From the NCBI GenBank assembly GCA_016223105.1, contig JACRPR010000067.1:1-41695 (forward strand): a stretch of 41,695 nucleotides of DNA, read 5' to 3'. The notes under the pieces were generated by a model. It was not told the origin of the DNA, did not search any database, and saw only the letters and a program-made list of their open reading frames with translations. This stretch comes from Chloroflexota bacterium (GTDB taxonomy: Bacteria; Chloroflexota; Anaerolineae; UBA4142). Of the stretch, positions 8,960-16,834 are shown piece by piece. Every line of letters starts with the position of its first letter. Positions within the stretch are counted from its first letter, which is position 1. The translations under genes were made by a program, and so were the position numbers.

Positions 8960-8965
8960 ATTATA
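8960..8965 (-). promoter_or_regulatory. Extended -10 immediately upstream of cca
   Basis: Minus strand TGC TATAAT. The expected transcription start (about 6-7 nt downstream) falls at about 8953, two bases before the ATG at 8951, and no Shine-Dalgarno is present (CCCGCCCG precedes ATG). Confidence 0.6.
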
Positions 8966-8989
8966 GCACAAATTTGCGAAAGCGGAACG

Positions 8990-9094
8990 CGGGCGAATAA
9001 ATTCGCGGCAACGCAAGGCAAAGCCGACCGTCGTCGGCTGGGAATTGAGCCAGCGGCGGCTGGCTTTGCTTTGTGTAGACGCGGTTTAAACCGC
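8990..9094. repeat. Composite REP-like palindrome cluster
   Basis: Three nested or adjacent palindromes in a gap without genes: GCGAAT-AA-ATTCGC (8993-9006), a long hairpin with outer arms 9014-9025 and 9062-9073 (GGCAAAGCC-type) enclosing smaller CCGAC/GTCGG and GCCAGC/GCTGGC stems, and a 14-bp palindrome GCGGTTTAAACCGC (9081-9094). It lies between two divergently transcribed units. Confidence 0.75.
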
Positions 9095-9128
9095 CGTTTT
9101 CAAATTCTGAAACGCGCGCGCGATTGGA

Positions 9129-9157
9129 TTGACGCCCGCGTTAATTTCGGGTATGAT
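9129..9157 (+). promoter_or_regulatory. Promoter of the FtsB-like gene
   Basis: TTGACG (9129-9134), 17-nt spacer, TATGAT (9152-9157). Transcription would start near 9164, about 43 nt before the ATG at 9207. Confidence 0.65.
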
Positions 9158-9206
9158 GGATTTGCGCGCATCACCCAGCGCTCGATTCATTGGACGACGA
9201 TCACCT

Positions 9207-9575
9207 ATGCCTCGACTTGCGACCCAAATTTTAATCGTGCTTGCGATCACCTTGCCGTTATTTTTCGCGTGGGATTTTAGTCAGCGCGTCATCACCGGCG
9301 CGCGCTTTGCGGAAACCGAACGCCAACTCGAAGATCGCGTCGCGCGCGCGACCGCGACCCAAGCCGCGCTCAAAGCGTTGAAAACGCGCGTCGCCGATCC
9401 GGTTTTTGTCGAGGAAGCGATGCGGAACGAGGGCTGGGCGCGTGAGCAAGACCAGGTCGTGCGCGCGCTGATCACGCCCGCGCCAACGCCGACGCCCGCG
9501 CCAACCCCGCGCCCCGCGCCGCCGCCCGAACCATCCGCCCTGCAAACCCTCTGGGAATTTTTATTCGGTCCGTGA
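9207..9575 (+). CDS. Septum-formation initiator (FtsB/DivIC)-like protein
   Basis: 122 residues: short cytoplasmic N-terminus, one membrane helix (ILIVLAITLPLFFAWDF, about 8-25), a coiled coil (about 35-60) and the FtsB-type end DPVFVEEAMRNEGWA...DQVVRAL. A Pro/Thr/Ala-rich tail (PTPTPAPTPRPAP) and a short hydrophobic end follow. FtsB/DivIC proteins link early and late divisome parts; here the role is inferred from architecture. ATG at 9207 is chosen because it opens directly into the helix; the longer frame from 9129 overlaps the promoter. The stop overlaps the start region of the DUF711 gene. Confidence 0.8.
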   Translation: MPRLATQILIVLAITLPLFFAWDFSQRVITGARFAETERQLEDRVARATATQAALKALKTRVADPVFVEEAMRNEGWAREQDQVVRALITPAPTPTPAPTPRPAPPPEPSALQTLWEFLFGP

Positions 9576-9580
9576 TCGCG

Positions 9581-10694
9581 ATGAACATTCGCTCCGTTAC
9601 CGGTTTTCTGTCACTCGCCGATCCGCTTGACGACGCGCCGATTCGCGCGCTCGGCGACTTGGTGCGCGCGGCGCGCGATGAATTTGCGCGCGCCCGTTTT
9701 CCGGTTCAAACCGCGCGCCTGGCGACCCAACCCTTCCCCGAAATTGCGCCCACTGATTTGAAACAATTCGCGCGCGATCTCGAAGCCGCGTGCAAAGCAA
9801 ACGGGATTGATTACGCCGCGCTCGGCGCAGTGCGCGCGGATCATCGCCTCGCGCCGCTCGATGTGATTGACGACATTCCCGGCGCGCTGATCGCGACTGA
9901 AAACATTTTCGCGTCCGCGCAAATCGCGTCGCACGAAGCCGGGATCAATCTCGGCGCGATTCTCGCGACGGCGCGTGTGATGCGCGCGCTCGCCGATGCG
10001 ATCCCCGCCGGGTTTGGCAATTTTCGATTTGCCGCGCTCGCGAACTGTCCGCCGCACTCGCCGTTTTTTCCGGTCGCGTACCATCACGGCAACGCGCCCG
10101 CGTTCGCGCTCGCGGTCGAGGGCGCGCCGCTCGCGGTCGAAGCCTCTGCAATTCAATTTTCAATTTCTCGGCATTGATTTTTCGATGGCGCCGTTTCCGG
10201 CAATCGCGCAGAGCATCGGCACCGCGCTCGAAAAGTTGATTGGCGCGGAGTTTGGCGCGCGCGGCACGCTCTTCGCCGCCGGGTTCGTAACCGATTGCAT
10301 CAATCGCGCGCATTTCCCGCGCATCGGTTTTTCCGGTTTGATGTTACCCGTGCTCGAAGACGCAACGCTCGCCGCGCGTTCCGCGTACTCGCTCGATTCG
10401 CTGTTGTTGTACTCGACCGTGTGCGGCACCGGTCTCGACACGATTCCGCTTCCCGGCGACATCACTGTTGACGCGCTTGCCGCGATTTTGCTCGACCTCG
10501 CGACGCTCGCGGTGAAACTCAACAAGCCGCTCACCGCGCGTTTGATTCCGCTTCCCGGTTTTCAAGCCGGTGAAATCACGCGATTTAATTTTCCGTACTT
10601 TGCCAACGCGCGCGTGCTGGATGTAAATGCAAACGCGCTGAAAATTTTTGAGACGGATACGCAAGTAGAATTCAAAAATGATTCACGAACTTGA
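9581..10694 (+). pseudogene. DUF711 (UPF0210) family gene with a one-base frameshift
   Basis: Two frames together make one DUF711 protein of about 370 residues. The first frame (ATG 9581 to TGA at 10175-10177) carries IPGALIATENIFASAQ, AGINLGAILATARVMR and FFPVAYHHG. The second (from about 10145 to 10694) carries GLMLPVLEDATLA, YSLDSLLLYSTVCGTGLDT and PLPGD. Deleting one base in GCCTCTGCAATT at about 10141-10152 joins them exactly (...VEA then LQFNFQFLGIDFS). Either a recent frameshift mutation or a base-call error. The family is conserved and uncharacterised. The 3' end overlaps the DUF4926 gene by 17 bases. Confidence 0.8.
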
Positions 10695-10917
10695 AAGTGT
10701 AGTTTTAACCGAAGATTTGCCGGAGTACGGCTTGACGCGCGGTGATATTGGCACAGTTGTCTTGATTCATCGCGGCGGTGCGGGATACGAAGTCGAGTTT
10801 GTCGCGCTCGATGGTGAAACGATTGCGGTTGTTACGACGCTCGCCGCGCAGGTTCGCCCAATCCAACATCGCGAGATCGCGCACGCGCGAATTTTAGCGA
10901 ATCAAATCGCGGCATAA
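10678..10917 (+). CDS. DUF4926 domain protein
   Basis: 79 residues, the usual length for this small family. It starts MIHELESVVLTEDLPEYGL and continues GDIGTVVLIH...YEVEFVALDGETIAVVTTL, the pattern I associate with DUF4926, a small beta-rich domain of unknown function often found near toxin-antitoxin or accessory genes. It overlaps the end of the DUF711 gene by 17 nt in another frame and is followed after 21 nt by the LLM oxidoreductase, so the three probably form one transcript. Confidence 0.8.
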   Translation: MIHELESVVLTEDLPEYGLTRGDIGTVVLIHRGGAGYEVEFVALDGETIAVVTTLAAQVRPIQHREIAHARILANQIAA

Positions 10918-10938
10918 ATTTCAAAAAGGAAAATCCAA

Positions 10939-11934
10939 ATGAAACTCGACGTTGGCGTGCTGGTACCGAATTTGCTCGATATGCCCGCACTCGCGCGCGC
11001 GGCGGAAGCAACCGGGTTCGATGCGTTATGGACGAGCGAAACGCAACACGAACCATTTTTGCCGCTCGCGCTCGCCGCCGAACACACGACGCGCATCGAA
11101 CTCGGCACTTCGATTGCGGTCGCGTTCCCGCGCAGTCCGACCGTCCTCGCGCATATCGCGTGGGATTTGGCGGCGGCATCGCAAGGACGTTTCATCCTGG
11201 GACTCGGCACCCAGGTCAAAGCGCACATCGAACGGCGCTTTGGGATGACCTGGGAATCGCCCGCGAAAAAATTGCGCGAAATGATTCTCGCGATGCGCGC
11301 ACTCTGGGATTGCTGGCAGGGCGATGGGCGGATCAATTTTCGCGGCGAATTTTACAAACTAACCTTGATGTCGCCGTTCTTCAATCCCGGTCCGATTGAT
11401 TACCCAAACATTCCAGTTTACATCGCGGGCGTGAACGAACACTTGTGCCGCGTTGCCGGTGAAGTGTGCCAGGGTTTTCACGTTCACCCGTTTCACACCG
11501 CGCGCTATTTGCGCGAAATCGTTGTGCCGAACGTCGAGCAAGGCGCGCGCGTCGCAAACCGTGCGCGCGCGGATGTGCAACTCTCGTCCGCGATTTTTAT
11601 CGCGAGCGATGAGACGGAACGCGAAGCCGTGCGCGCGCAAATTTCGTTTTACGCGTCCACGCCGACATATCGCACGGTGCTCGATGTTCACGGCTGGGGC
11701 GCGGTCGGTGAACAGTTGAGCGCGCTCGCCGCGCGCGGCAAGTGGGACGATATGCCCACGCTCATCACCGACGAAATTTTGAACGAGGTCGCCATCGTCG
11801 CGCCGCTCGCGGAAATTCCGGCGCGCGTCAAATCGCGCTACACCGGCTTGCTTGATCGCATCACGTTCTACGCGCCGTTCGCGGTGGACGAAGCGGACAA
11901 ATGGAAACCGCTCGTGAAGGCATTTAAGAATTAA
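10939..11934 (+). CDS. LLM-class (probably F420-dependent) oxidoreductase
   Basis: 331 residues, a bacterial luciferase-like TIM barrel. Seen: VGVLVPNLLDMPALARAAE at the N-terminus, TGFDALWTSETQHEPFLPLALAA, then SQGRFILGLGTQVKAHIERRFGM..., and YPNIPVYIAGVNEHLCRVAGE. This layout matches the TIGR03617-type F420-dependent group rather than FMN monooxygenases; cofactor assignment is inference, since no F420 biosynthesis gene lies in the window. The substrate is unknown. ATG at 10939 follows AAAAAGGAAAAT. It follows DUF4926 at a 21-nt distance. Confidence 0.9.
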   Translation: MKLDVGVLVPNLLDMPALARAAEATGFDALWTSETQHEPFLPLALAAEHTTRIELGTSIAVAFPRSPTVLAHIAWDLAAASQGRFILGLGTQVKAHIERRFGMTWESPAKKLREMILAMRALWDCWQGDGRINFRGEFYKLTLMSPFFNPGPIDYPNIPVYIAGVNEHLCRVAGEVCQGFHVHPFHTARYLREIVVPNVEQGARVANRARADVQLSSAIFIASDETEREAVRAQISFYASTPTYRTVLDVHGWGAVGEQLSALAARGKWDDMPTLITDEILNEVAIVAPLAEIPARVKSRYTGLLDRITFYAPFAVDEADKWKPLVKAFKN

Positions 11935-11936
11935 GA

Positions 11937-11992
11937 TTTCAGATTTCAGATTTATTTTGCACAGCATCAATCTGAAATTTGAAATTTGAAAT
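11937..11992. repeat. TTCAGATTT/AAATTTGAA heptamer repeat
   Basis: Degenerate 7-nt units (TTTCAGA, TTTGAAA) on both sides of a short loop give a self-complementary array directly after the LLM stop codon. A second copy of this family occupies 35688-35750. Confidence 0.65.
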
Positions 11993-12050
11993 TCTCTCGC
12001 GCTTGCCATAACCGCGTACACAATTCACAAACTTTTTACGCGCGCGCACA

Positions 12051-12079
12051 TTGACATTTTGCGCGAATCGGCATATACT
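12051..12079 (+). promoter_or_regulatory. Consensus sigma-70-type promoter
   Basis: TTGACA (12051-12056), 17-nt spacer, TATACT (12074-12079), the best promoter in the window. Start expected near 12086, giving a leader of about 136 nt before the SWIM gene. Confidence 0.85.
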
Positions 12080-12085
12080 CGCAAG

Positions 12086-12190
12086 CGAAAGAAGAGTTGA
12101 CCTGCCATGAATGGTTTTCCCGCCCGAGGAGAACGGGCAATTCAACGAGTTTAGCCAGCACGAGACGCGCGCGCGCGTCTGGTGCTTTTT
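12086..12190 (+). ncRNA. Structured leader or small RNA ending in a terminator
   Basis: The segment between the promoter and the SWIM gene can fold: GTTGA (12096-12100) with TCAAC (12142-12146) encloses a CCA-TGAA-TGG stem and a GCCCG/CGGGC hairpin (12122-12138, loop AGGAGAA). A strong hairpin (12157-12186, AGCAC..AGACGCGC/GCGCGTCT..GTGCT with one G-G mismatch) follows, then TTTTTG. This is an intrinsic terminator 31 nt before the start codon: either an attenuator or riboswitch-like leader, or a ~105-nt small RNA with read-through. I do not recognise a known class. Confidence 0.5.
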
Positions 12191-12221
12191 GTTTCCCAAA
12201 TTCCAGTCAGGAGGAATGTAG

Positions 12222-12497
12222 ATGGATTCCAGTATGATTGGCAAGATCGAAAAGGCAAAACGGTACGCCGCCGAAGCGAATCGCCGCGTCATCTTTACGC
12301 ACTTTGACGTGAAACTCGAAGGCGACAACAACACGTACAGTGTTTCGTTTCAAGCCGGCAAATGGTCGTGCGGGTGCCGTTATTTTGGAACGCATGGCTT
12401 GTGCAGTCACACGATGGCGATGGAACGCGTGCTCGGCGCGATGATTCCGCCGTCGCCCGAAGCCGCCGCGGCAGTGCTCGGCACATCCAATAATTGA
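12222..12497 (+). CDS. Small SWIM zinc-finger protein
   Basis: 91 residues. The C-terminal half carries the SWIM metal motif CxC...CxH: WSCGCRYFGTHGLCSH, preceded by two beta-strand-like stretches (RVIFTHFDVKLEG, NTYSVSFQAGKWSC). SWIM domains bind DNA or proteins and occur in helicases, transposases and recombination accessory factors; as a stand-alone 91-residue protein the role is unknown. ATG at 12222 has AGGAGGAAT at ideal spacing. It stands alone behind a consensus promoter and a terminator-bearing leader, and a REP-like hairpin follows at 12517-12565, so it appears to be a monocistronic regulated unit. Confidence 0.88.
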   Translation: MDSSMIGKIEKAKRYAAEANRRVIFTHFDVKLEGDNNTYSVSFQAGKWSCGCRYFGTHGLCSHTMAMERVLGAMIPPSPEAAAAVLGTSNN

Positions 12498-12516
12498 ATA
12501 CGCGCGTGAACCGAAT

Positions 12517-12565
12517 GTAGGGGCGAGGCATCCTTCGACTTGCGCTCAGGATGCCTCGCCCCTAC
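12517..12565. repeat. REP-like 18-bp inverted repeat, terminator-like
   Basis: Arms 12517-12534 and 12548-12565 (GTAGGGGCGAGGCATCCT) are exact complements around a 13-nt loop, followed by TTTTATTTTT. Same core as 1572-1599. It probably terminates the SWIM transcript. Confidence 0.85.
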
Positions 12566-12606
12566 TTTTATTTTTGTCTGATGTGTGCTATTATGTAACC
12601 AACACC

Positions 12607-13593
12607 ATGCTCAAACGAAAACGCTTTTGGCTCGGACTCGCGATCAGTGTTGTTCTGCTGGCGGTCGTGTTTTATCAAACCGACCCGGCAAAAATCGCGC
12701 ACGCGTTGCAACAAGCCCAGTACGGTTATTTGATTCCCGCGCTTGCGCTCTATTTTCTCGGCGTCGGCATCCGCGCGGTGCGTTGGCATTATTTACTGCG
12801 TTCGATCAAACCGATTCCGAGCGGCGCGCTGTTTCGCACTGTCGTCATCGGTTATATGGCAAACGATATTTTACCGGCGCGCATGGGCGAACTCGTGCGC
12901 GCATACATTCTCGGCGCGCAAGAGAACGTGAGCAAAACCGCGACGCTCGTAACGATTTTGGTCGAGCGCATTTTCGACGGCTTGACGATGATCGTTTTTA
13001 TCATCGGCGCGTCGTTACTGCTCGATGTTGCCGATGCGGAGATGAACGCGCGTTTGCAACTCGTCGGCGCGTTGTTTATCGGCGTGGTGATCGTGCTCGC
13101 GATCATCGCGGGGATGCCAAACCAGGTCGAACGCATCGCCGATTTTTTTGTGCGGCGATTGCCGGATCGTTTGCGCGAACGCGCGCGCGGCTTGGCGCGC
13201 GCGTTGTTGGATGGACTTGGCGCGTTACGCAGTCCGCGCGATTCACTCACAATTTTCGCGCTCTCGCTGGGCGCGTGGGTGTGCGAAACCACGATGTACA
13301 TCGTGATCGCGCTCGGCTTTAACATCGCGTTACCATTCGCCGTGTTTTTGTTCGCGACTGCGTTCGCGAATTTGGTGACGATTGCGCCGAGCACGCCCGG
13401 CTACGTCGGCGTGTTCGATTGGCCCATCGTGTATACCTTGACGCGCTTTGGGATTGATCAAAATCTCGCGACGAGTTATACCCTGGTTTTGCACGCGGCA
13501 TTAGTTGTGCCGGTCACTCTGCTCGGTTTTTATTATGCGTGGCGCGCCGGGTTGTCGTTGACGCAAATGACGCGCGCTGAAACGAATGTGTGA
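12607..13593 (+). CDS. Lysylphosphatidylglycerol synthase-TM/flippase-like membrane protein
   Basis: 328 residues, with hydrophobic segments for about 7-8 membrane helices. Family marks: FYQTDPAKIAHALQQAQYGYLIPALALYFLGVGIRAVRWHYLL with conserved RxxRW, then GYMANDILPARMGELVRAYILG and ATLVTILVERIFDGLTM, and NLVTIAPSTPGYVGVFDW, all typical of UPF0104/MprF N-terminal-type proteins. No synthase domain is attached. Homologues move or modify lipids, but the substrate here is unknown. ATG at 12607 opens MLKRKRFWLGLAIS; the upstream part of the frame (from 12574) overlaps a TATTAT -10-like box. The gene is followed by a G/C-rich inverted repeat. Confidence 0.88.
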   Translation: MLKRKRFWLGLAISVVLLAVVFYQTDPAKIAHALQQAQYGYLIPALALYFLGVGIRAVRWHYLLRSIKPIPSGALFRTVVIGYMANDILPARMGELVRAYILGAQENVSKTATLVTILVERIFDGLTMIVFIIGASLLLDVADAEMNARLQLVGALFIGVVIVLAIIAGMPNQVERIADFFVRRLPDRLRERARGLARALLDGLGALRSPRDSLTIFALSLGAWVCETTMYIVIALGFNIALPFAVFLFATAFANLVTIAPSTPGYVGVFDWPIVYTLTRFGIDQNLATSYTLVLHAALVVPVTLLGFYYAWRAGLSLTQMTRAETNV

Positions 13594-13598
13594 CCTCA

Positions 13599-13690
13599 CC
13601 CCTCACCGCCTTGCCCCCTCTCCCTCTCCTGCAATTGAACCTCATTGCAGGAAAGGGGACGGGGGTTGGGGGGAGTGGGGTAAGGTTAGA
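13599..13690. repeat. Long imperfect C-rich/G-rich palindrome
   Basis: A CCCCTC-rich half and a GGGGAG-rich half flank a perfect inner hairpin CCTGCAAT-TGAACCTC-ATTGCAGG (13628-13651). It fills the gap between the flippase-like gene and the sigma-like gene. Confidence 0.65.
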
Positions 13691-13698
13691 GGTGTGCT

Positions 13699-16110
13699 GT
13701 GGCAAGCCCGTCTGACCGCGAATTACTAACCGCGATTCAACAAGGTCGCCGCGATGCGCTCGGCGCGTTGTTCGACCGGCATGCGCCCGCGCTGTACGAA
13801 TTTATTTATCGCATCGTCGGTGATCGCGATCAAACCGCGCGCTTGCTCGAAGAAATTTTTGCGCGCGCGTACTCGCTCGCGACAACCGTCGGCGAACAAG
13901 AATCGATCCGCGGTTGGCTCTATGGTCTCGCGCGCGAAGCCGCGGTAAATTTTTTGCGCCAACGCAATTGGCTCGATGCGCTCCCGCCGTCGGACGAGCC
14001 GAGCGTCTCCGGTCTCGCCGGCGATATTTGGCGCGCCGCGCGCGCGATGCCAGCATTTCATCGCGCCGTCCTCGTCGTCGAAGAATTGCACGGCTTGGCA
14101 CCGTCCGAAAAAGCGCGCGCGCTCAACATCGCGCGCACCGACGAACAACGTTTGCTCGATGAAGCGCGCCGTTCGTTCAATCATCAATTCGATGTGCAGG
14201 CGCGCCAACAAGGTCGCCCGCTTTCCGCGCAAATTGATCCGCAACGCATCTGGGGTCTGCAACGCCGCGCCGGTTCCGAAGGTTCGCTCTTTGGTTATTT
14301 ACCTTCCGTCGTTCTGCCCGATTCGCTCGCGGCAATGGCGCGCATAAAAATTCTTGCCTCCACGCGCACCGCCGCGATGCCAACCCCGCCGCCCGCGCCG
14401 ATGCGCGCGCCCGCCCCGGTTCCCACCCCCGCGCCGACGCCGGCTCCCGCGCCGGTCGCCGCGTCCGCGCCCAAAATCGAACCGGCAGAAAGTGAAACGC
14501 CGGCGGAAGAATTGGATGAAGAACAACCGCGCCGTTCATTTTTGCCGGAGGGTTGTTCGGTTCGTTTGATCGGCTTGGCGGTTTCCATCGCGTTGTTCGT
14601 TACCTTGCTCGCGGTCGCGATTGGCTCGCTCGTTTTTCGCGAGCCGCCCTCGCCGCCGACGATTGTCAGCATCGAACCCTCGGATAACGCGACCGTCGCG
14701 CAAACGCGCGTAACAATCAAAGCCACGTACGTTGATAAACGCGGCATTGATCGTACCGGCGTGCAACTCACGCTGGATGGTCGCGTGGTTACATCGCAAG
14801 CGACGGTCGCGGATGACGCGATTGCGTTGACGCTCGATCTCGAACCAGGACAACACATTGTTTTGGTGCGCGTGAAAAATATCGCCGGCAATGATTCCTC
14901 GCGCGCGTGGTCATTCAACGTTGGCGGCGTGGCGCAAGGGACACCCACGCTCGGCGCGACGCCGACCGCGCTCAGCGCGCCAACCGAAACTCCAACCAGC
15001 ACGCCGCTTCCCACGCGCACACCTTCGCCGACCGCGACGATCGCACTCAATCCATTGCCGAGCATCAATTCATTCGGCGCGAGTCCGGCAGTCATCACGC
15101 GCGGCTTGTCCACCTTGATTACGTGGAACGTGAGCGGTGCGGATGTCGTGTATCTCAATCAAGACAAAGTGGATGCGCTTGGCAATCGCATCGTTACGCC
15201 CGCGGTGAACACCACATTCATTTTGATCGCGAGCAATTCTGCCGGGACGGTGGATCGTACGATCACGGTTGTCGTGCAAGAATTACCCGACCTGGTTGTC
15301 GCGGATATTTGGATTGATGGAAACAGTTTGCTCAATTACACAATTCGCAATTCCGGCAACGGCGATGTGACTAAACAATTCTTGACCGAAATTCGCGTGG
15401 ACGGCGTGATTGTGGATTCGCACCGGCGCATTTCCGCGCTCCCCCCCGGGCAAGACGTTCAATTGTTTTTGCCGACGGGTCCGATCGCCGGGACGCACAG
15501 CGTTTCGGTTAAAGTAAATTCATTGCAAGAAGTCGCGGAGACGAATTACACGAACAACGAATTGATTCGTACGATCACCGGCTCCACGCCGACGCCGACC
15601 GCGACGCCGACTAGTACGTTTACGCCAACGATCACGCCAACGCCGACGCACACGCGCACGCCAACGAACACACCGACGGTAACGCCTTCGTTCACGCCCA
15701 CGTTCACACCGACGCCGACGAATACGCCGTCGCCGACCAACACGCCAACGGCAACCCGCACGCCGACGAACACGCCCACGCGGACGCCGACGAATACGCC
15801 GACACCGCAGGTCGTTAGCGCGAGCGCGCTCGTCGCGCCGGCGAATTATACCGGTCCTTGTTTGGGCAACTCGTTCACATTCACCGGGACGATTCAAACT
15901 GACGGAGCCGTGACCGTAACTTATCGGTGGGAACGCGATGGAGTTTTGCGACCGACCGCGACGATCATTTTTAGTTCCGCCGCCTCACTGCCGGTAATCG
16001 AAACCTGGAGTTCCGCGCCGACGGGATCGCACTGGCAAAAGTTACACATTCTTTTGCCGAACGTTACCGCCTCTAATCAAGCGACCTTCACAAACAATTG
16101 CACGCCGTAA
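13699..16110 (+). CDS. ECF-sigma-like domain tethered to extracytoplasmic CARDB and Thr-Pro region
   Basis: 803 residues. Residues 1-95 resemble sigma region 2 ([59 protein letters not shown]) and 115-165 resemble region 4 ([39 protein letters not shown]). A Pro/Ala linker (225-255), one membrane helix (about 288-313), an Ig-like region (about 320-408), a Pro/Thr spacer, a second beta domain (455-527), a CARDB domain (530-625), about 75 residues of TPT-type repeats (630-704) and a terminal beta domain with two cysteines follow. The layout suggests a transcription factor controlled from outside the membrane, inferred by analogy with C-terminally extended ECF groups. The start is GTG at 13699. 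A bidirectional terminator follows. Confidence 0.85.
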   Translation: MASPSDRELLTAIQQGRRDALGALFDRHAPALYEFIYRIVGDRDQTARLLEEIFARAYSLATTVGEQESIRGWLYGLAREAAVNFLRQRNWLDALPPSDEPSVSGLAGDIWRAARAMPAFHRAVLVVEELHGLAPSEKARALNIARTDEQRLLDEARRSFNHQFDVQARQQGRPLSAQIDPQRIWGLQRRAGSEGSLFGYLPSVVLPDSLAAMARIKILASTRTAAMPTPPPAPMRAPAPVPTPAPTPAPAPVAASAPKIEPAESETPAEELDEEQPRRSFLPEGCSVRLIGLAVSIALFVTLLAVAIGSLVFREPPSPPTIVSIEPSDNATVAQTRVTIKATYVDKRGIDRTGVQLTLDGRVVTSQATVADDAIALTLDLEPGQHIVLVRVKNIAGNDSSRAWSFNVGGVAQGTPTLGATPTALSAPTETPTSTPLPTRTPSPTATIALNPLPSINSFGASPAVITRGLSTLITWNVSGADVVYLNQDKVDALGNRIVTPAVNTTFILIASNSAGTVDRTITVVVQELPDLVVADIWIDGNSLLNYTIRNSGNGDVTKQFLTEIRVDGVIVDSHRRISALPPGQDVQLFLPTGPIAGTHSVSVKVNSLQEVAETNYTNNELIRTITGSTPTPTATPTSTFTPTITPTPTHTRTPTNTPTVTPSFTPTFTPTPTNTPSPTNTPTATRTPTNTPTRTPTNTPTPQVVSASALVAPANYTGPCLGNSFTFTGTIQTDGAVTVTYRWERDGVLRPTATIIFSSAASLPVIETWSSAPTGSHWQKLHILLPNVTASNQATFTNNCTP

Positions 16111-16113
16111 CCC

Positions 16114-16148
16114 AAGACCCGCAGGGTTTAGCAAACCCTGCGGGTCTT
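16114..16148. terminator. Bidirectional terminator hairpin (GACCC family)
   Basis: Arms 16114-16129 and 16133-16148 form a perfect 16-bp stem with a 3-nt loop, followed by TTCATTT on the plus strand. It separates two convergent genes whose stops lie at 16110 and 16150. Confidence 0.88.
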
Positions 16149-16149
16149 T

Positions 16150-16731
16150 TCATTTCACTTCGATAATTGCCTCTGGCGCGATAAAATAATTTACGCCCTC
16201 CACTTCGCCAAGATAAAACTCGACCGCGTCCGAGACGATCCGCGCGATCAGCGTCGCGCGCGTGAGGTTCGCCGGTTTCTGGCACGTCGCGAACGGCGGC
16301 GACGCGTTCACATTTTGCAAACACGCGAAACCGTTCGCGCCATTGATGCGCGCGCTTGTACCGCGCGCGCTAAAATCGGCTTGCGTCGCGAGCGGCGGCA
16401 GAAGCGAGACATTTTCGCTCTGCGTCCAAAAATTAAAATTCGCGTCGAGTGTTTGCAAACGCACGAAAGAATCGCGCCGTTCGATCATTTGAAATACATC
16501 CGTGCCGCCTTCGTACACCAAAAAGCGCGTCGGCGTGATCGGTTGCGTTTCGCCGACCGCAAACACCTGGCGCAACGGCAGTAGAAAAATGCGCGCCGGC
16601 AACGGCGTCGGCAGGACGCGCAACTCGACCGCATCTTCAAACAGCGATCCCAGCAATGGAAACGCGAGCAATAGCAAAACAACGAGTGAAACAATCGCGA
16701 TTAAATCGCGCCAAACGCGTGAGTTTGTCAT
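16150..16731 (-). CDS. Single-span membrane protein of unknown function
   Basis: 193 residues. A short N-terminus is followed by one strong membrane helix (LIAIVSLVVLLLLAFPLLGS, about 10-30) and an extracytoplasmic, beta-rich domain (FLVYEGGTDVFQMIERRDSFVRLQTLD, TLIARIVSDAVEFYLGEVEGVNYFI) with a cysteine pair (FACLQNV...ATCQKP). I do not recognise the family. The size and N-in topology resemble accessory subunits of secretion machines such as VirB8, but no residue pattern proves it. It lies downstream of the VirB4-like gene on the same strand, separated by a repeat hairpin. Confidence 0.7.
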   Translation of the reverse strand: MTNSRVWRDLIAIVSLVVLLLLAFPLLGSLFEDAVELRVLPTPLPARIFLLPLRQVFAVGETQPITPTRFLVYEGGTDVFQMIERRDSFVRLQTLDANFNFWTQSENVSLLPPLATQADFSARGTSARINGANGFACLQNVNASPPFATCQKPANLTRATLIARIVSDAVEFYLGEVEGVNYFIAPEAIIEVK

Positions 16732-16766
16732 AGCGAATCTCGAAAAAGATTTTCCTGATTTCCTTC

Positions 16767-16805
16767 ATTTCCTTTATTTCCTTCCGAAATGGAAATAAAG
16801 GAAAT
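16767..16805. repeat. TTTCCTT/AAGGAAA repeat hairpin
   Basis: Arms 16767-16781 and 16791-16805 are perfect 15-bp complements, embedded in a longer degenerate array (about 16748-16826) of TTCCTTCAT-type units and their complements. Confidence 0.75.
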
Positions 16806-16834
16806 CAGGGAAATGAGGGAAATGATTCTAGCGA

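Noticed and set aside
15587..15812. Repetitive ACGCCGAC-type DNA that might be taken for a CRISPR or satellite
   Set aside because: Units are short, irregular and encode Thr-Pro linker in frame; there are no spacers. No CRISPR array is present in the window.
15520..15897. Minus-strand Arg/Val-Gly-rich frames opposite the Thr-Pro repeat
   Set aside because: They mirror the low-complexity TPT-coding repeat and have no independent start signals.
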